NCBI GenBank assembly: GCA_030527715.1
Contig: JAUNAF010000021.1
Coordinates: forward strand, 1-33,217
Length of the DNA: 33,217 nucleotides
From: Eubacteriales bacterium
GTDB taxonomy: Bacteria > Bacillota > Clostridia > Lachnospirales > Lachnospiraceae
Direction: 5' to 3'
A program made the position numbers and the translations under genes. Each line of letters opens with the position of its first letter. Positions within the stretch are counted from its first letter, which is position 1. Below, one piece after another: positions 8,001 through 16,896 of the stretch. Under the pieces are notes generated by a model, which saw only the letters and a list, made by a program, of their open reading frames with translations, did not search any database and had not been told where the DNA came from.

Positions 8001-9526
8001 AAATAGGCAAATAACGGCTGATGTTCCTTAGACAGCGCTGCGATCGGGGTATCCACACCCATAGAACCGATCATCTCCGCACCGGTTCCTGCCATATGTC
8101 CGATCTCATCCATATAATTTTCATAGGTGTAGCCGAAGGCTTTCTGAAGTCTGATCAGCTCCTCTTTGCCGTAGGATGGAACCTTTTCGTTCGGGATCTT
8201 CAGATCAGAGAGCTGTACCAGATTCATATCCAGCCATTCTCCGTAAGGTTCCTTGTTTGCATACTGACTCTTTAACTGCTCATCGGATAAGATCTCTCCC
8301 TTTTTCATATCTACAAGGATCATCTTACCCGGATGCAGACGCTCTTTTTTTACGATATGCTCTTCCGGCAGCGGCAGCACTCCTACCTCAGAGGAAAGGA
8401 TCAGCCTTCCGTCATCCATGACATAGTAGCGGGAAGGTCTCAGTCCATTGCGATCCAGGATCGCTCCCATCGCATCACCATCAGAGAACAGAATCGATGC
8501 CGGGCCGTCCCACGGCTCCATCATGGTTGCATAATACTGATAGAAATCGCGCTCTTCCTGAGAGATCGTATCATTATGCTCCCACGGCTCCGGGATCAGG
8601 ACCATGGCTGCCAGTGCCATATCCATGCCGCCCATGATCATAAATTCCAGTGCATTGTCGAGCATTGCCGAATCAGAACCTTCTGCCGAGATGATCGGCA
8701 GCACTTCCTCAAGCTGCTCTTCGGTAAACATGTCTGTGGCGATCGTCTCTTCTCTCGCGATCATCTTGTCTACATTGCCTTTGATCGTGTTGATCTCGCC
8801 ATTGTGAACAATAAAACGATTCGGATGTGCTCTGAGCCAGCTCGGGTTCGTATTGGTCGAAAAACGTGAATGAACTAAGGCAACCGCTGACATATAATCC
8901 TCATCCTGAAGATCAGTGAAGAAGGTGCGGAGCTGTCCGACCAGAAACATTCCCTTATATACGATCGTTCTGCAGGAGAGCGACGGAACGTAGGTATGCT
9001 CATTGCTCTGCTCAAAAATCCGGCGGATCACATACAGCTTGCGGTCAAATTCCAGATCTGTGAGCGCTTCCTCTGGTCTCTGGATAAATGCCTGAAAGAT
9101 CGTCGGTTTGCTGTCCAGCGCCTTCTTTCCCAGCACGCTTTCTTTTGTCTCTACCTTTCTCCAGCCCAGAAATTTCAGTCCCTGCTTTGCAACGATGATC
9201 TCAAACATCTTCATCGCCTGACGCAGTCCCAGCTCCTCCTGCGGGAAGAAAAACATTCCTGTACCGTAGCTGCGCTCCTCACCGAGCTCGATGCCCAGCT
9301 CCGGACAGATTTTTTTGAAGAATGCATGCGGGATCTGTGTAAGGATGCCGACACCATCTCCGGTCTCGCCTGCTGCATCCTTTCCGGCTCTGTGCTCCAG
9401 GTTTTCCACGATGCTCAGCGCATCTTCCACCACCTGATGGCTCTTCTCTCCATGGATATTTACCACTGCTCCGATTCCGCAGTTATCATGCTCAAATTGT
9501 GGCTCATACAGCGTATTCTGTCTCAT
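5000..9526 (-). CDS. gltB: Glutamate synthase (NADPH) large subunit
   Basis: Transfers the amide nitrogen of glutamine to 2-oxoglutarate, giving two glutamates. The 1508-residue chain has all expected parts: a class II glutaminase domain whose catalytic cysteine is residue 16 ([10 protein letters not shown]) after a short propeptide, a central domain, an FMN synthase domain with [11 protein letters not shown] and [10 protein letters not shown], the 3Fe-4S cysteines in [17 protein letters not shown], and a C-terminal beta-helix with repeated GG motifs. The start at 9526 is preferred over 9547 because it gives the usual short propeptide and follows a GGAAAGGCGGAAGA purine stretch. It overlaps the end of pyrG by 23 bases, an unusually tight junction for functionally separate enzymes. 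Confidence 0.96.
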   Translation of the reverse strand: MRQNTLYEPQFEHDNCGIGAVVNIHGEKSHQVVEDALSIVENLEHRAGKDAAGETGDGVGILTQIPHAFFKKICPELGIELGEERSYGTGMFFFPQEELGLRQAMKMFEIIVAKQGLKFLGWRKVETKESVLGKKALDSKPTIFQAFIQRPEEALTDLEFDRKLYVIRRIFEQSNEHTYVPSLSCRTIVYKGMFLVGQLRTFFTDLQDEDYMSAVALVHSRFSTNTNPSWLRAHPNRFIVHNGEINTIKGNVDKMIAREETIATDMFTEEQLEEVLPIISAEGSDSAMLDNALEFMIMGGMDMALAAMVLIPEPWEHNDTISQEERDFYQYYATMMEPWDGPASILFSDGDAMGAILDRNGLRPSRYYVMDDGRLILSSEVGVLPLPEEHIVKKERLHPGKMILVDMKKGEILSDEQLKSQYANKEPYGEWLDMNLVQLSDLKIPNEKVPSYGKEELIRLQKAFGYTYENYMDEIGHMAGTGAEMIGSMGVDTPIAALSKEHQPLFAYFKQLFAQVTNPPIDAQREKIVTATTVYVGKNGNLLSESAENCRVLKIQNPILSDLDLLKIKGMHQDGLKVETVSLCYYKSTSLERALNRLFLQVDRAYREGANILILSDRGIDENHVAIPSLLGVSAVHSHLVETKKCMAMSILLETAEPKGVHDFATLLGYGASGINPYLAHASIARLIDDELLNKDYYAACTDYDQAILSGIIKIASKMGISTIQSYQGSRIFEALGISEEVIERYFPKTVSRIGGLTLEDIAEQTDRQHSKAFDPLGLQTDMTIDSVGRHKMRSGGELHRYNPTTIHMLQLATREGNYDKFKEYTAMVDREQTGYLRSLMEFCYPESGVPLEEVEPVEEIVKRFKTGAMSYGSISEEAHTALAVAMNHLHGKSNSGEGGESEERIATAGTANDISSAIKQVASGRFGVTSRYLLSARELQIKLAQGAKPGEGGHLPGKKVYPWVAKTRHSTPGVSLISPPPHHDIYSIEDLAQLIYDLKNANRDARISVKLVSETGVGTIAAGVAKAGAAVILISGYDGGSGAAPISSIHNAGLPWELGLSETHQTLLQNDLRNYVVIETDGKLMSGRDVAIAAILGAEEFGFATAPLVTLGCVMMRVCNQDTCPMGIATQNPKLRARFAGKPEYVENFMRFIAQELREYMARLGVRTVNELVGRTDLLRKKEALSGIADRISLDRILGQPTALDTEKQKFDFKLDDKKDERLFVQNKKLSSAIANGKKVKLSVELTNTDRTFGTLIGAKITGHHPEGLADDTITIDCHGAGGQSFGAFIPKGLTLHLTGDSNDYFGKGLSGGRLILHASEHAAYNTEENIIVGNVALYGATSGEAYIAGMAGERFCVRNSGAKAVVEGVGEHGCEYMTGGVAVILGPTGKNFAAGMSGGIAYVYDEHNRLYRNLNKSMVSMEAVEQITDRVELKQLLENHYSCTGSLKAKEILDDFENSLTRFKRIIPVDYKRIMAQTNRLIESGMSLQDAQNEAFYLCTTEKGGK

Positions 9527-11138
9527 ATTCTTCCGCCTTTCCTGCATAGCGCAATGCTGCCTGTATCAGTCCTGTAAATAACGGATGCGGCTGATCCGGC
9601 CTTGATTTAAACTCCGGGTGTGCCTGTGTCGCAATAAAATACGGATGATCCCGGTATTCCATCATCTCTACGATCCTTCCGTCCGGGGACAGTCCTGAAA
9701 GAACCATCCCGTGTTCTGACAGGATCCTGCGATATTCATTATTCACTTCGTAGCGATGTCTGTGACGTTCAGAGATCTCCCTCGTTTGATACAGTTCAAG
9801 CGCGAGAGTGTTCTCTTCAAGTACACAGGGATAGGCTCCGAGTCTCAGCGTTCCGCCCAGATTTTCCAGATTTTCCTTATCCGGAAGGATGTGAATGACC
9901 GGATAAGGTGTCTCCGGATTTAACTCACTGCTGGAAGCTCCCTTCAGACCGCATACATTTCTGGCAAATTCGATGATCGCCAGCTGCATCCCAAGACAGA
10001 TGCCCAGATAAGGAATTTTTCCTTTTCTCGCATACTCTGCCGCAAGGATCTTCCCTTCGGTTCCTCTTATGCCAAAGCCTCCCGGAACCAGGATCCCGTC
10101 CACATCATGCAGATACTGCTCCACCGTCTCCGGCGTCAGCTTCTCCGCATCGATCCAGCGGATATTGACACTGCAGCGGTTTGGAATGCCGCCGTGCTTC
10201 AATGCTTCCACCACACTCAGATACGCATCATGCAGCGCGACATATTTTCCGACGATCGCGATCTGCACCTCCTGCTTCGGGTGGTGAAAAGCCTCTACCA
10301 TCTGTGTCCACTCTCTAAGATCCGGCTCGGGGCACGGAAGATGCAGACACTCGCAGACCGCTGCAGCGAGATGTTCCTTTTCCATCATCAGCGGCACCTC
10401 GTACAGAGACTTTGCATCCAGATTTTCCAGCACATGCTCCTTGGGCACATTGCAGAAAAGTGCGATTTTCTCCTTCATCGGATCATCCACCGGGTACTCT
10501 GATCTGCAGACCAGAATATCCGGCCAGATGCCCATCGCCTGCAGACTCTTGACACTCATCTGCGTAGGCTTTGTCTTCATCTCACCTGAAGCCTTCAGAT
10601 AAGGAATGAGGGTGACCTCGATCATGATCGCATTCTCTCTTCCGACCTCAGACTGGAACTGTCTGATCGCCTCAAGAAACGGCTGACTTTCGATATCTCC
10701 CACCGTACCGCCGATCTCAATGATGGAGATCGTCTCCTCCTCCGGGTCCTCCGCACGGTAGAAATGATCCTTGATCTCATTGGTAATATGCGGAATCACC
10801 TGAACCGTACCTCCGCCGTAGTCTCCGTGACGTTCCTTATTCAGCACCGACCAGTAGATTTTTCCGGTCGTCACATTTGAATTATGATTCAGATTCTCAT
10901 TGATAAAACGCTCATAATGTCCGAGATCCAGATCCGTCTCCGTGCCGTCCTCAGTGACGAACACCTCACCATGCTGAATCGGGTTCATCGTCCCCGGATC
11001 TACATTGATATAGGGATCAAATTTCTGCATGGTCACATGATATCCTCTGGCTTTCAGAAGCCTTCCAAGGGAAGCTGCCGTGATTCCCTTGCCAAGTCCG
11101 GACACTACTCCGCCGGTCACAAATACATACTTCACCAT
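9504..11138 (-). CDS. pyrG: CTP synthase
   Basis: Converts UTP to CTP with glutamine as nitrogen donor, the last step of pyrimidine nucleotide synthesis. The 544-residue protein begins with the synthase motif [14 protein letters not shown], followed by [13 protein letters not shown]. The C-terminal class I amidotransferase domain shows the GGFGIRG oxyanion strand, the nucleophile elbow GICLGMQ and the histidine in [10 protein letters not shown]. It starts three bases after the asnB stop, with only a weak AGGA close to the ATG, so it probably depends on translational coupling to asnB; a GTG one codon later is an alternative start. Its end overlaps gltB. Placement inside a nitrogen operon rather than beside rpoE or fba links it to glutamine supply. 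Confidence 0.96.
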   Translation of the reverse strand: MVKYVFVTGGVVSGLGKGITAASLGRLLKARGYHVTMQKFDPYINVDPGTMNPIQHGEVFVTEDGTETDLDLGHYERFINENLNHNSNVTTGKIYWSVLNKERHGDYGGGTVQVIPHITNEIKDHFYRAEDPEEETISIIEIGGTVGDIESQPFLEAIRQFQSEVGRENAIMIEVTLIPYLKASGEMKTKPTQMSVKSLQAMGIWPDILVCRSEYPVDDPMKEKIALFCNVPKEHVLENLDAKSLYEVPLMMEKEHLAAAVCECLHLPCPEPDLREWTQMVEAFHHPKQEVQIAIVGKYVALHDAYLSVVEALKHGGIPNRCSVNIRWIDAEKLTPETVEQYLHDVDGILVPGGFGIRGTEGKILAAEYARKGKIPYLGICLGMQLAIIEFARNVCGLKGASSSELNPETPYPVIHILPDKENLENLGGTLRLGAYPCVLEENTLALELYQTREISERHRHRYEVNNEYRRILSEHGMVLSGLSPDGRIVEMMEYRDHPYFIATQAHPEFKSRPDQPHPLFTGLIQAALRYAGKAEEYETEYAV

Positions 11139-11141
11139 TTC

Positions 11142-12731
11142 CTAAACCCCGCTTTCACCGTAATTGGACAGTATTCTCGCTGACGGATCATCCACATTGC
11201 AGCCTTCCCATTCTTTATTCGGCATCCAGAAATCGGTGATCATATGCGCCTGATCCGGATAATATTTTTCAAACAGTTCTCTGTATAGAAGTGATTCCTT
11301 GGTAAACGGTCTCGCATGCTCATATTTCCGGCACAGTTTTTCAAATTCCTCATCACTGTAATATTCATTTGCATATTCTTTCAGATCATCTACCATGGAA
11401 TGTCCCACAGCATCCGAGAAAGCTGCCTTCTCTCTCATCAGGATCGATCTTGGCAGATAATCCCCCTCAAATGCATGACGGAGCAGATATTTTCCGATCC
11501 CATAGGTATTCCGTTTCAATGCGGGATCGATACTCATCACATACTCTACAAACTCCAGGTCTCCGAACGGGACCCTCGCCTCCATCGAATTGCAGGAGAT
11601 GCAGCGGTCTGCGCGAAGCACATCGTACATATACAGCTCCCGGATCCTCTTTTCGGCCTCCTTCTGAAAGCTCTCATCATCCGGCGCAAAATCCGTATAT
11701 TTATAGCCGAACAGTTCATCTGAGATCTCTCCGGTCAGCAGGACTCTGACATCGGTCGTCTCATGGATCGCCCTGCATACCAGATACATTCCGATACTTG
11801 CACGGATCGTCGTGATATCGAAGGTTCCAAGGATCCTGATCACTTCCGGAAGTGCTTCCAACACATCTTCTCTTGTGATGATGACCTCCTGATGGATGCT
11901 TCCGATATGCTCAGCCACCTCTCTGGCATATTTCAGATCAATGGCATCTGTGTTCATACCGATCGCAAACGTGCGGATTGGTTTCTTCAGCAGCTTTGCA
12001 GAAACTGCACATACCAGGGAGCTGTCCAGACCTCCGCTCAGCAGAAAGCCCAGCGGTGCATCCGCATCGAGTCTCTTTTCGATTCCCGCGATCAGCTTCT
12101 CACGGATCTGAGTACAGATCTCATCGATGCTTCCGTTTCGATATTCTTCCGTCTTTGTCATGTCACGGTAGCAGTGAAACTCTCCGTCCGCATAGTAATG
12201 TCCCGGAGGGAACGGCATGATCTTGTCTGTCAGCCCGATCAGATTCTTTGCCTCACTCGCAAAAACGATGCCTTCCGTCGCACCGTTCTTTACATATCCG
12301 TAGAACAGCGGCCGGATGCCGATGGGATCTCTTGCAGCTACCAGAGCATCCTTTTCCCGGTCATAGATGATGCAGGCATACTCTGCATCCAGCATGGCAA
12401 ACATCTCCGTGCCGTATTTTTCATACAGCGGAAGGAGCACCTCACAGTCTGACTCACTCTGAAACGTGTATTCTGACTCAAGTTCCTTCTTCAGACTGCG
12501 AAATCCGTAGATTTCTCCATTGCACACCACCCGGTTTTCATGCAGACGAAACGGCTGCATTCCGGATTCTGTCAGTCCCATGATCGACAGCCTCTGAAAT
12601 CCCAGCATCACCTGATCCGTGACTGTCTCTACCCTGTCCATATCCGGACCGCGTGAAGCAGTTTTTTCCATATATACGCGGAATGTTTCTTCAGTCATTC
12701 CGGTTCCCTGAAATCCCATGATTGAACACAT
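11142..12731 (-). CDS. asnB: Asparagine synthase (glutamine-hydrolysing)
   Basis: Makes asparagine from aspartate, ATP and glutamine. The start is placed at the second Met (12731) because class II amidotransferases need the cysteine directly after the initiator Met, giving MCSIMGFQG; the first Met nine bases upstream sits too near its AAAGGAGA ribosome binding site. The 529-residue protein has the glutaminase domain with ASRGPD and CNGEIYGF, and the synthetase domain with the PP-loop SGGLDSS at about residues 232-238 and the later TGEISDELFGYKY. It lies 64 bases after amt, separated by a hairpin without a T-run, and is followed directly by pyrG. Confidence 0.95.
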   Translation of the reverse strand: MCSIMGFQGTGMTEETFRVYMEKTASRGPDMDRVETVTDQVMLGFQRLSIMGLTESGMQPFRLHENRVVCNGEIYGFRSLKKELESEYTFQSESDCEVLLPLYEKYGTEMFAMLDAEYACIIYDREKDALVAARDPIGIRPLFYGYVKNGATEGIVFASEAKNLIGLTDKIMPFPPGHYYADGEFHCYRDMTKTEEYRNGSIDEICTQIREKLIAGIEKRLDADAPLGFLLSGGLDSSLVCAVSAKLLKKPIRTFAIGMNTDAIDLKYAREVAEHIGSIHQEVIITREDVLEALPEVIRILGTFDITTIRASIGMYLVCRAIHETTDVRVLLTGEISDELFGYKYTDFAPDDESFQKEAEKRIRELYMYDVLRADRCISCNSMEARVPFGDLEFVEYVMSIDPALKRNTYGIGKYLLRHAFEGDYLPRSILMREKAAFSDAVGHSMVDDLKEYANEYYSDEEFEKLCRKYEHARPFTKESLLYRELFEKYYPDQAHMITDFWMPNKEWEGCNVDDPSARILSNYGESGV

Positions 12732-12759
12732 TTTTTGCATCTCTCCTTTTACAGCTTAA

Positions 12760-12785
12760 CGCAGGAGACAGTCATATCCCCTGCG
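12760..12785 (-). other. Intercistronic hairpin between amt and asnB
   Basis: CGCAGG and CCTGCG arms, extended by GA/TC across a mismatch, enclose an eight-base loop. No T-run follows, so it is not a standard terminator. It may stabilise or mark a cleavage point between the amt and asnB parts of the mRNA. Confidence 0.45.
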
Positions 12786-12795
12786 AAAAGTTTAT

Positions 12796-14535
12796 TTACT
12801 CCACATCGAGCAATGCATCCAGATTTTCTTCTCCGGTACGGATCTTTACCACTCGCTCTACCGGATAAACAAAGATTTTTCCGTCTCCGATATGTCCGGT
12901 ATAGAGTGCTTTCTTTGCTGCCTCTACGACCCGATCTACCGGTACTTCGCCCACGACAACTTCTACTTTTACCTTCGGCAGTACCGTGACATCCATCTCA
13001 ACTCCACGGTAACGCTCACCGGCTCCTTTCTGTACTCCGCATCCCATGACCTGAGTGACCGTCATTCCGGTAACACCGATATCGTTCATTGCCTTTTTCA
13101 GACGCTCATATCTGCTGAGCTTTGCGATCACAACGACCTTGTTCATTTTTGCTGCAGGCAGTGCGTGATAAACAGGAACCTCAGCTTTCTCTGCGGTATA
13201 ACCCGCATGCTCATGATCATCAGCACCAAGGTGTGTATACTCGTTCACTTCCATTGTCATCGTGTTTGCCACATCCATGATACTGAAACCAGCGTAGGCA
13301 CTCGGAAGTCCATGCTCTGTCGCGTCGAGTCCGGAGACTTCTTCTTCCTCTGTCACTCTGATTCCAACAGTTGCTCTGATCACAAGGAAGGTGATCGTGA
13401 TCATTGCCGCTGCCCACAACCCAACGGTCAGGATTCCGAGACACTGCAGACCGAGAAGCTGAAATCCTCCGCCGTAAAACAGACCTGTCAGTTCTGATCC
13501 CGGAGCCGCAGTTGTTGCAAAAAGACCTACTGCAAAAGTTCCCCAGATACCATTGAGACAATGTACTGCAACTGCACCGACCGGATCATCGATATGAAGG
13601 ACATTATCCAGGAACCATACGCCGAATACCACCAGCAGTCCTGATACGATACCTACCATCACTGCCCCTCTGACATCCATCACATCACAGCCTGCGGTAA
13701 TGCCAACCAGACCTGCAAGTGACGCATTCAGACACATAGATACATCCGGTTTTCCGTATTTCACCCAGGTGAAAATCATGCATGCAACGGTCGCAACCGC
13801 CGGAGCGATCGTCGTCGTCACAAAGATGGAACCAAGCTGCGGAAGAGTCGTTGCGGCTGCTCCGTTGAATCCATACCAGCCAAACCAGAGAATAAATACT
13901 CCAAGTGCTCCGAGCGGAAGGTTGTGTCCCGGAAATGCATTGACTTTTGTCACCTTGCCGCTGTTGTCTCTGACGAATTTACCGATTCTCGGACCAAGGA
14001 TCTTTGCACCGATCAGTGCGGAGATACCTCCTACCATATGGATCGCGCAGGATCCTGCAAAATCATGAAAACCAAGCTGTGATAACCAGCCGCCGCCCCA
14101 GATCCAGTGTGCTTCGATCGGATAGATCAGTGCGGAAATAACGGCGGAATAGATACAGTAGGATAAAAACTTTGTTCGCTCAGCCATCGCACCTGACACG
14201 ATCGTGGCTGTTGTTGCACAGAACACTAAGTTGAACACAAAATTTGACCAGTCAAACTCCTGATAGGAAGTAAATATGTCAAATCCCGGCTTGCCGATAA
14301 ATCCAAGCAGATCCTCGCCAAACAGAAGACCAAAGCCAAGCGGGACAAAAACGACTGTTCCGATACAGAAATCCATCAGATTCTTCATGATGATATTTCC
14401 TGAGTTTTTTGCTCTTGTAAAGCCTGCCTCAACCATTGCAAATCCGGCCTGCATCCAGAATACCAGTGCCGCTCCGATCAGGAACCACACCCCGAAAAGT
14501 TCTTCATTTACCAGACTTAATACATCATTGCTCAT
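12796..14535 (-). CDS. amt: Ammonium transporter with C-terminal PII signalling domain (Amt-GlnB fusion)
   Basis: A 579-residue membrane protein. Residues 1 to about 395 form an Amt/Mep channel with 11 likely membrane segments, the pore twin histidines His166 (CAIHMVGG) and His325 (AVAVHCLNG) and Asp158. A linker of about 65 residues, partly acidic and His-rich, joins it to a complete PII domain at 464-579. The PII part has the T-loop QKGAGERYRGVEM with Tyr509 at the classic uridylylation position, LPKVKVEVVV, and the nucleotide-binding KIGDGK-like HIGDGKIFVYPVERVVKIRTGEE. Separate PII proteins plug Amt channels when 2-oxoglutarate is low; here sensor and channel are one chain. It follows glnN after an 84-base gap with a strong hairpin and a GGAGGAG ribosome binding site. 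No separate glnK or uridylyltransferase gene is in the window. Confidence 0.96.
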   Translation of the reverse strand: MSNDVLSLVNEELFGVWFLIGAALVFWMQAGFAMVEAGFTRAKNSGNIIMKNLMDFCIGTVVFVPLGFGLLFGEDLLGFIGKPGFDIFTSYQEFDWSNFVFNLVFCATTATIVSGAMAERTKFLSYCIYSAVISALIYPIEAHWIWGGGWLSQLGFHDFAGSCAIHMVGGISALIGAKILGPRIGKFVRDNSGKVTKVNAFPGHNLPLGALGVFILWFGWYGFNGAAATTLPQLGSIFVTTTIAPAVATVACMIFTWVKYGKPDVSMCLNASLAGLVGITAGCDVMDVRGAVMVGIVSGLLVVFGVWFLDNVLHIDDPVGAVAVHCLNGIWGTFAVGLFATTAAPGSELTGLFYGGGFQLLGLQCLGILTVGLWAAAMITITFLVIRATVGIRVTEEEEVSGLDATEHGLPSAYAGFSIMDVANTMTMEVNEYTHLGADDHEHAGYTAEKAEVPVYHALPAAKMNKVVVIAKLSRYERLKKAMNDIGVTGMTVTQVMGCGVQKGAGERYRGVEMDVTVLPKVKVEVVVGEVPVDRVVEAAKKALYTGHIGDGKIFVYPVERVVKIRTGEENLDALLDVE

Positions 14536-14562
14536 AATTTTCTCCTCCTAAACCAGTGGAAC

Positions 14563-14592
14563 GTTCGGGAGGAAGCGCCTTCCTCCCGGAAC
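14563..14592 (-). other. Strong intercistronic hairpin between glnN and amt
   Basis: Arms of about 13 base pairs (CGGGAGGAAG against CTTCCTCCCG, extended by GTT/AAC with one bulged base) enclose a three-base loop. There is no T-run after it. It may protect the upstream glnN mRNA from 3' decay or lower expression of the downstream genes relative to glnN. Confidence 0.55.
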
Positions 14593-14619
14593 GCGCCATT
14601 GCGTCAGTTTATTGCATGA

Positions 14620-16713
14620 TCAGACATAAAAAAGCATGTCTGCATAGGTCGGATACGGAATCTCTTCCTTCGGCATCGCTGCCTCAGCCTCATCGGCTAC
14701 TTTGCGGATCTCTTCCATATCCTTCAGGATCGTCTCCTGATAGAAATGTGCCTTGTCAAGCTCATCCTCTGTCTCTTCTGCTTTCTCAATATCTGCCTGC
14801 AGCGTTTTCGTCAGACGATAGAGCTTCTCATGCTGCTCTGTAAAAGAAGCGATCGCTGCCAGCTCAGCCTCACCCACAAGCTTCTCTGAGAGAAGTTTTT
14901 TCTGGTTTGCGAGCTCCACACAGCCGCGGATCGTCTTTGCGAGTGCCGGCAGGAACTGATGATTGATCATTTCCACCAGAGTGCCTGCTTCAATATGAAG
15001 CGTCTTGTTATATTCCTCAACCAGGATCTCGTATCTGGAACGGATCTCATTTTCTGTGAATACTCCGTAGCCGGTAAACAGATCCATATTCTTCTTCTCA
15101 AGAAATACCGGAAGGACATCCGGGGTGGAGCGGTAATTGTAAAGCCCTCTCTTCTCGGCTTCCGCTACCCATTCATCGGTATATCCGTTTCCATTGAAGA
15201 TCACTCTCTTATGACGGATGATCGTCTCTTTGATGACTTCATGGATCGCCTCTTCCAGTTTTTCCTCCGGAACCTCTCTGATCTTTCCGTAGATATCGTC
15301 CAGAGCATCTGCCACTGCTGTGTTGAGCACTACGTTCGGACCGGATACGGAAAGTGAGGATCCCAGGGAACGGAACTCAAATTTGTTTCCGGTGAATGCA
15401 AACGGTGAAGTACGGTTGCGGTCTGTCGTATCCTTGAAGAAATGCGGAAGTACCTTTGCGCCGGTCTCCAGCTGCACCTTGCTGTGCTTTTCAAAGAACT
15501 CATCCTTCTCGATTGCCTGCAGGATCTCGGTCAGCTCATCGCCGAGGAAGATCGAAATGATCGCCGGCGGTGCCTCATTCGCTCCGAGTCTGTGATCATT
15601 TCCCGCACTTGCCACAGACAGTCTCATCAGATCTGCATATTTGTCCACTGCCTCGATCACCGCGGTCAGGAAAACAAGGAACTGAACATTTTCTCCCGGT
15701 GTCTTTCCCGGATCCAGCAGATTCACTCCGGTATTCGTGATCATCGACCAGTTATTATGCTTTCCGGAACCGTTGATTCCCTCAAACGGCTTTTCATGCA
15801 GGAGGCAGACAAAACCATGCTTATCCGCAACCTTTTTCATTACCTCCATCGTCAGCTGATTGTGATCGACTGCAACGTTGGTGGTGTCAAATACCGGTGC
15901 GAGCTCATGCTGGCAGGGTGCCACCTCATTATGCTTTGTCTTCGCCGGAACTCCGAGTTTCCAGAGCTCATCGTCCAAATCATGCATGAATGCTGCCACT
16001 CTCGGCTTCAGGGAACCGAAATAGTGGTCCTCCATCTCCTGTCCCTTCGGAGGTCTTGCACCGAGGAGTGTACGTCCGGTAAAGATCAGATCCATGCGCT
16101 TTTTGTAATCCTCTTTATCGATCAGGAAGTACTCCTGCTCCGGACCGACCGTCGTCGTGATTCCGGTGACATCCTTCTGTCCAAGCTTCTGCAGTACTCT
16201 GACTGCTGACTGATTCAGTGCCTGCATGGATCTCAGAAGCGGTGTCTTTTTATCCAGCGCCTCTCCGCTGTAGGAGCAGAACGCGGTCGGAATGTAAAGT
16301 GTCTTATCCTTGATAAATGCCGGAGAAGTCGGATCCCATGCGGTATATCCTCTCGCCTCAAACGTTGCTCTGATGCCTCCGGACGGGAAACTCGATGCAT
16401 CCGGCTCGCCCTTTACCAGCTCTTTGCCGGAAAACTCCATCATGACCTCGCCCTCTCCGGTCGGAGAAATAAAACTGTCATGCTTTTCTGCAGTTGTTCC
16501 GGTCATAGGCTGAAACCAGTGAGTATAGTGGGTGGCTCCATGATCAACGGCCCATTCCTTCATGGCAACTGCTACGGCATTTGCGATCTCAAGATCCAGA
16601 TGTGTATTATTATCGATGGTCTTTCTGAGTGCCTTATATACATCTTTCGGAAGCTTGTTTTTCATTACTCTGTCGTTAAATACCAGACTTCCATAATTTT
16701 CAACAACCGTCAT
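14620..16713 (-). CDS. glnN: Glutamine synthetase type III
   Basis: A 697-residue glutamine synthetase of the GSIII family, much longer than GSI. It shows the family's PEQEYF (191-196), the long signature [14 protein letters not shown] (260-273), and [12 protein letters not shown] (312-323), plus a C-terminal helical extension. The ATG is nine bases after AAGGAG. It is the first gene of the glnN-amt-asnB-pyrG-gltB-gltD unit, with a consensus promoter and a leader that begins with a terminator-like hairpin. GSIII enzymes are common in Bacteroides and Clostridia and are usually nitrogen-regulated. Carrying both GSI and GSIII in one block raises the possibility that they serve different nitrogen conditions. 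Confidence 0.97.
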   Translation of the reverse strand: MTVVENYGSLVFNDRVMKNKLPKDVYKALRKTIDNNTHLDLEIANAVAVAMKEWAVDHGATHYTHWFQPMTGTTAEKHDSFISPTGEGEVMMEFSGKELVKGEPDASSFPSGGIRATFEARGYTAWDPTSPAFIKDKTLYIPTAFCSYSGEALDKKTPLLRSMQALNQSAVRVLQKLGQKDVTGITTTVGPEQEYFLIDKEDYKKRMDLIFTGRTLLGARPPKGQEMEDHYFGSLKPRVAAFMHDLDDELWKLGVPAKTKHNEVAPCQHELAPVFDTTNVAVDHNQLTMEVMKKVADKHGFVCLLHEKPFEGINGSGKHNNWSMITNTGVNLLDPGKTPGENVQFLVFLTAVIEAVDKYADLMRLSVASAGNDHRLGANEAPPAIISIFLGDELTEILQAIEKDEFFEKHSKVQLETGAKVLPHFFKDTTDRNRTSPFAFTGNKFEFRSLGSSLSVSGPNVVLNTAVADALDDIYGKIREVPEEKLEEAIHEVIKETIIRHKRVIFNGNGYTDEWVAEAEKRGLYNYRSTPDVLPVFLEKKNMDLFTGYGVFTENEIRSRYEILVEEYNKTLHIEAGTLVEMINHQFLPALAKTIRGCVELANQKKLLSEKLVGEAELAAIASFTEQHEKLYRLTKTLQADIEKAEETEDELDKAHFYQETILKDMEEIRKVADEAEAAMPKEEIPYPTYADMLFYV

Positions 16714-16747
16714 ACTCTTGTTCTCCTTTTCCTGTTATTCTGACCGT

Positions 16748-16801
16748 AACTATCTGCATGCATGGGACTTTCGAGCATTTGCCGGAAAGCTCCGGATAGT
16801 T
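16748..16801 (-). promoter_or_regulatory. Structured segment of the glnN leader RNA
   Basis: After the terminator-like hairpin, arms at 16795-16801 and 16748-16754 (AACTATC with GATAGTT) can close a domain that contains a CCGGA-GCTT-TCCGG stem-loop (16782-16795; one base is shared with the closing arm, so both cannot form fully). This resembles the ACTATTCA/TGAATAGT closure in the glnA leader in position and partly in sequence. Its role is unknown. Confidence 0.35.
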
Positions 16802-16814
16802 TTCGGAGTAAAAG

Positions 16815-16851
16815 AAAAAGGCGCCTTGAACATAATGTTCAAAGCGCCTTT
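16815..16851 (-). terminator. Terminator-like hairpin at the start of the glnN leader
   Basis: On the RNA, AAAGGCGC pairs with GCGCCTTT and an inner TTGAACA-TTA-TGTTCAA completes a nearly perfect stem, followed by five T residues. It begins about ten bases after the expected transcript start and 35 bases after the carB stop. It can serve as the carB terminator and as an attenuator for glnN. The sequence is nearly the same as the hairpin before dapF (24802-24839). Confidence 0.8.
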
Positions 16852-16867
16852 GCTTTTCATGTGTCGT

Positions 16868-16896
16868 AGTATATGCCTCTCGTTTTTATTTGTCAA
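16868..16896 (-). promoter_or_regulatory. Promoter of the glnN-amt-asnB-pyrG-gltBD unit
   Basis: A perfect TTGACA (16891-16896) and TATACT (16868-16873) are 17 bases apart. The -35 box lies inside the last codons of carB. Transcription should start near 16861, giving a leader of about 148 bases before glnN. Confidence 0.8.

Noticed and set aside
5201-9577. Many plus-strand open frames opposite gltB
   Set aside because: All are shadows of the 1508-codon gltB gene on the other strand; none has a domain or start signal.
12732-12740. Upstream Met as the asnB start
   Set aside because: It would put three residues before the catalytic cysteine, which must be N-terminal after Met removal, and is only about one base from the ribosome binding site.
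16714-16861. Glutamine riboswitch in the glnN leader
   Set aside because: The known glutamine-binding motifs are mainly cyanobacterial or marine, and I could not recognise their conserved core here.
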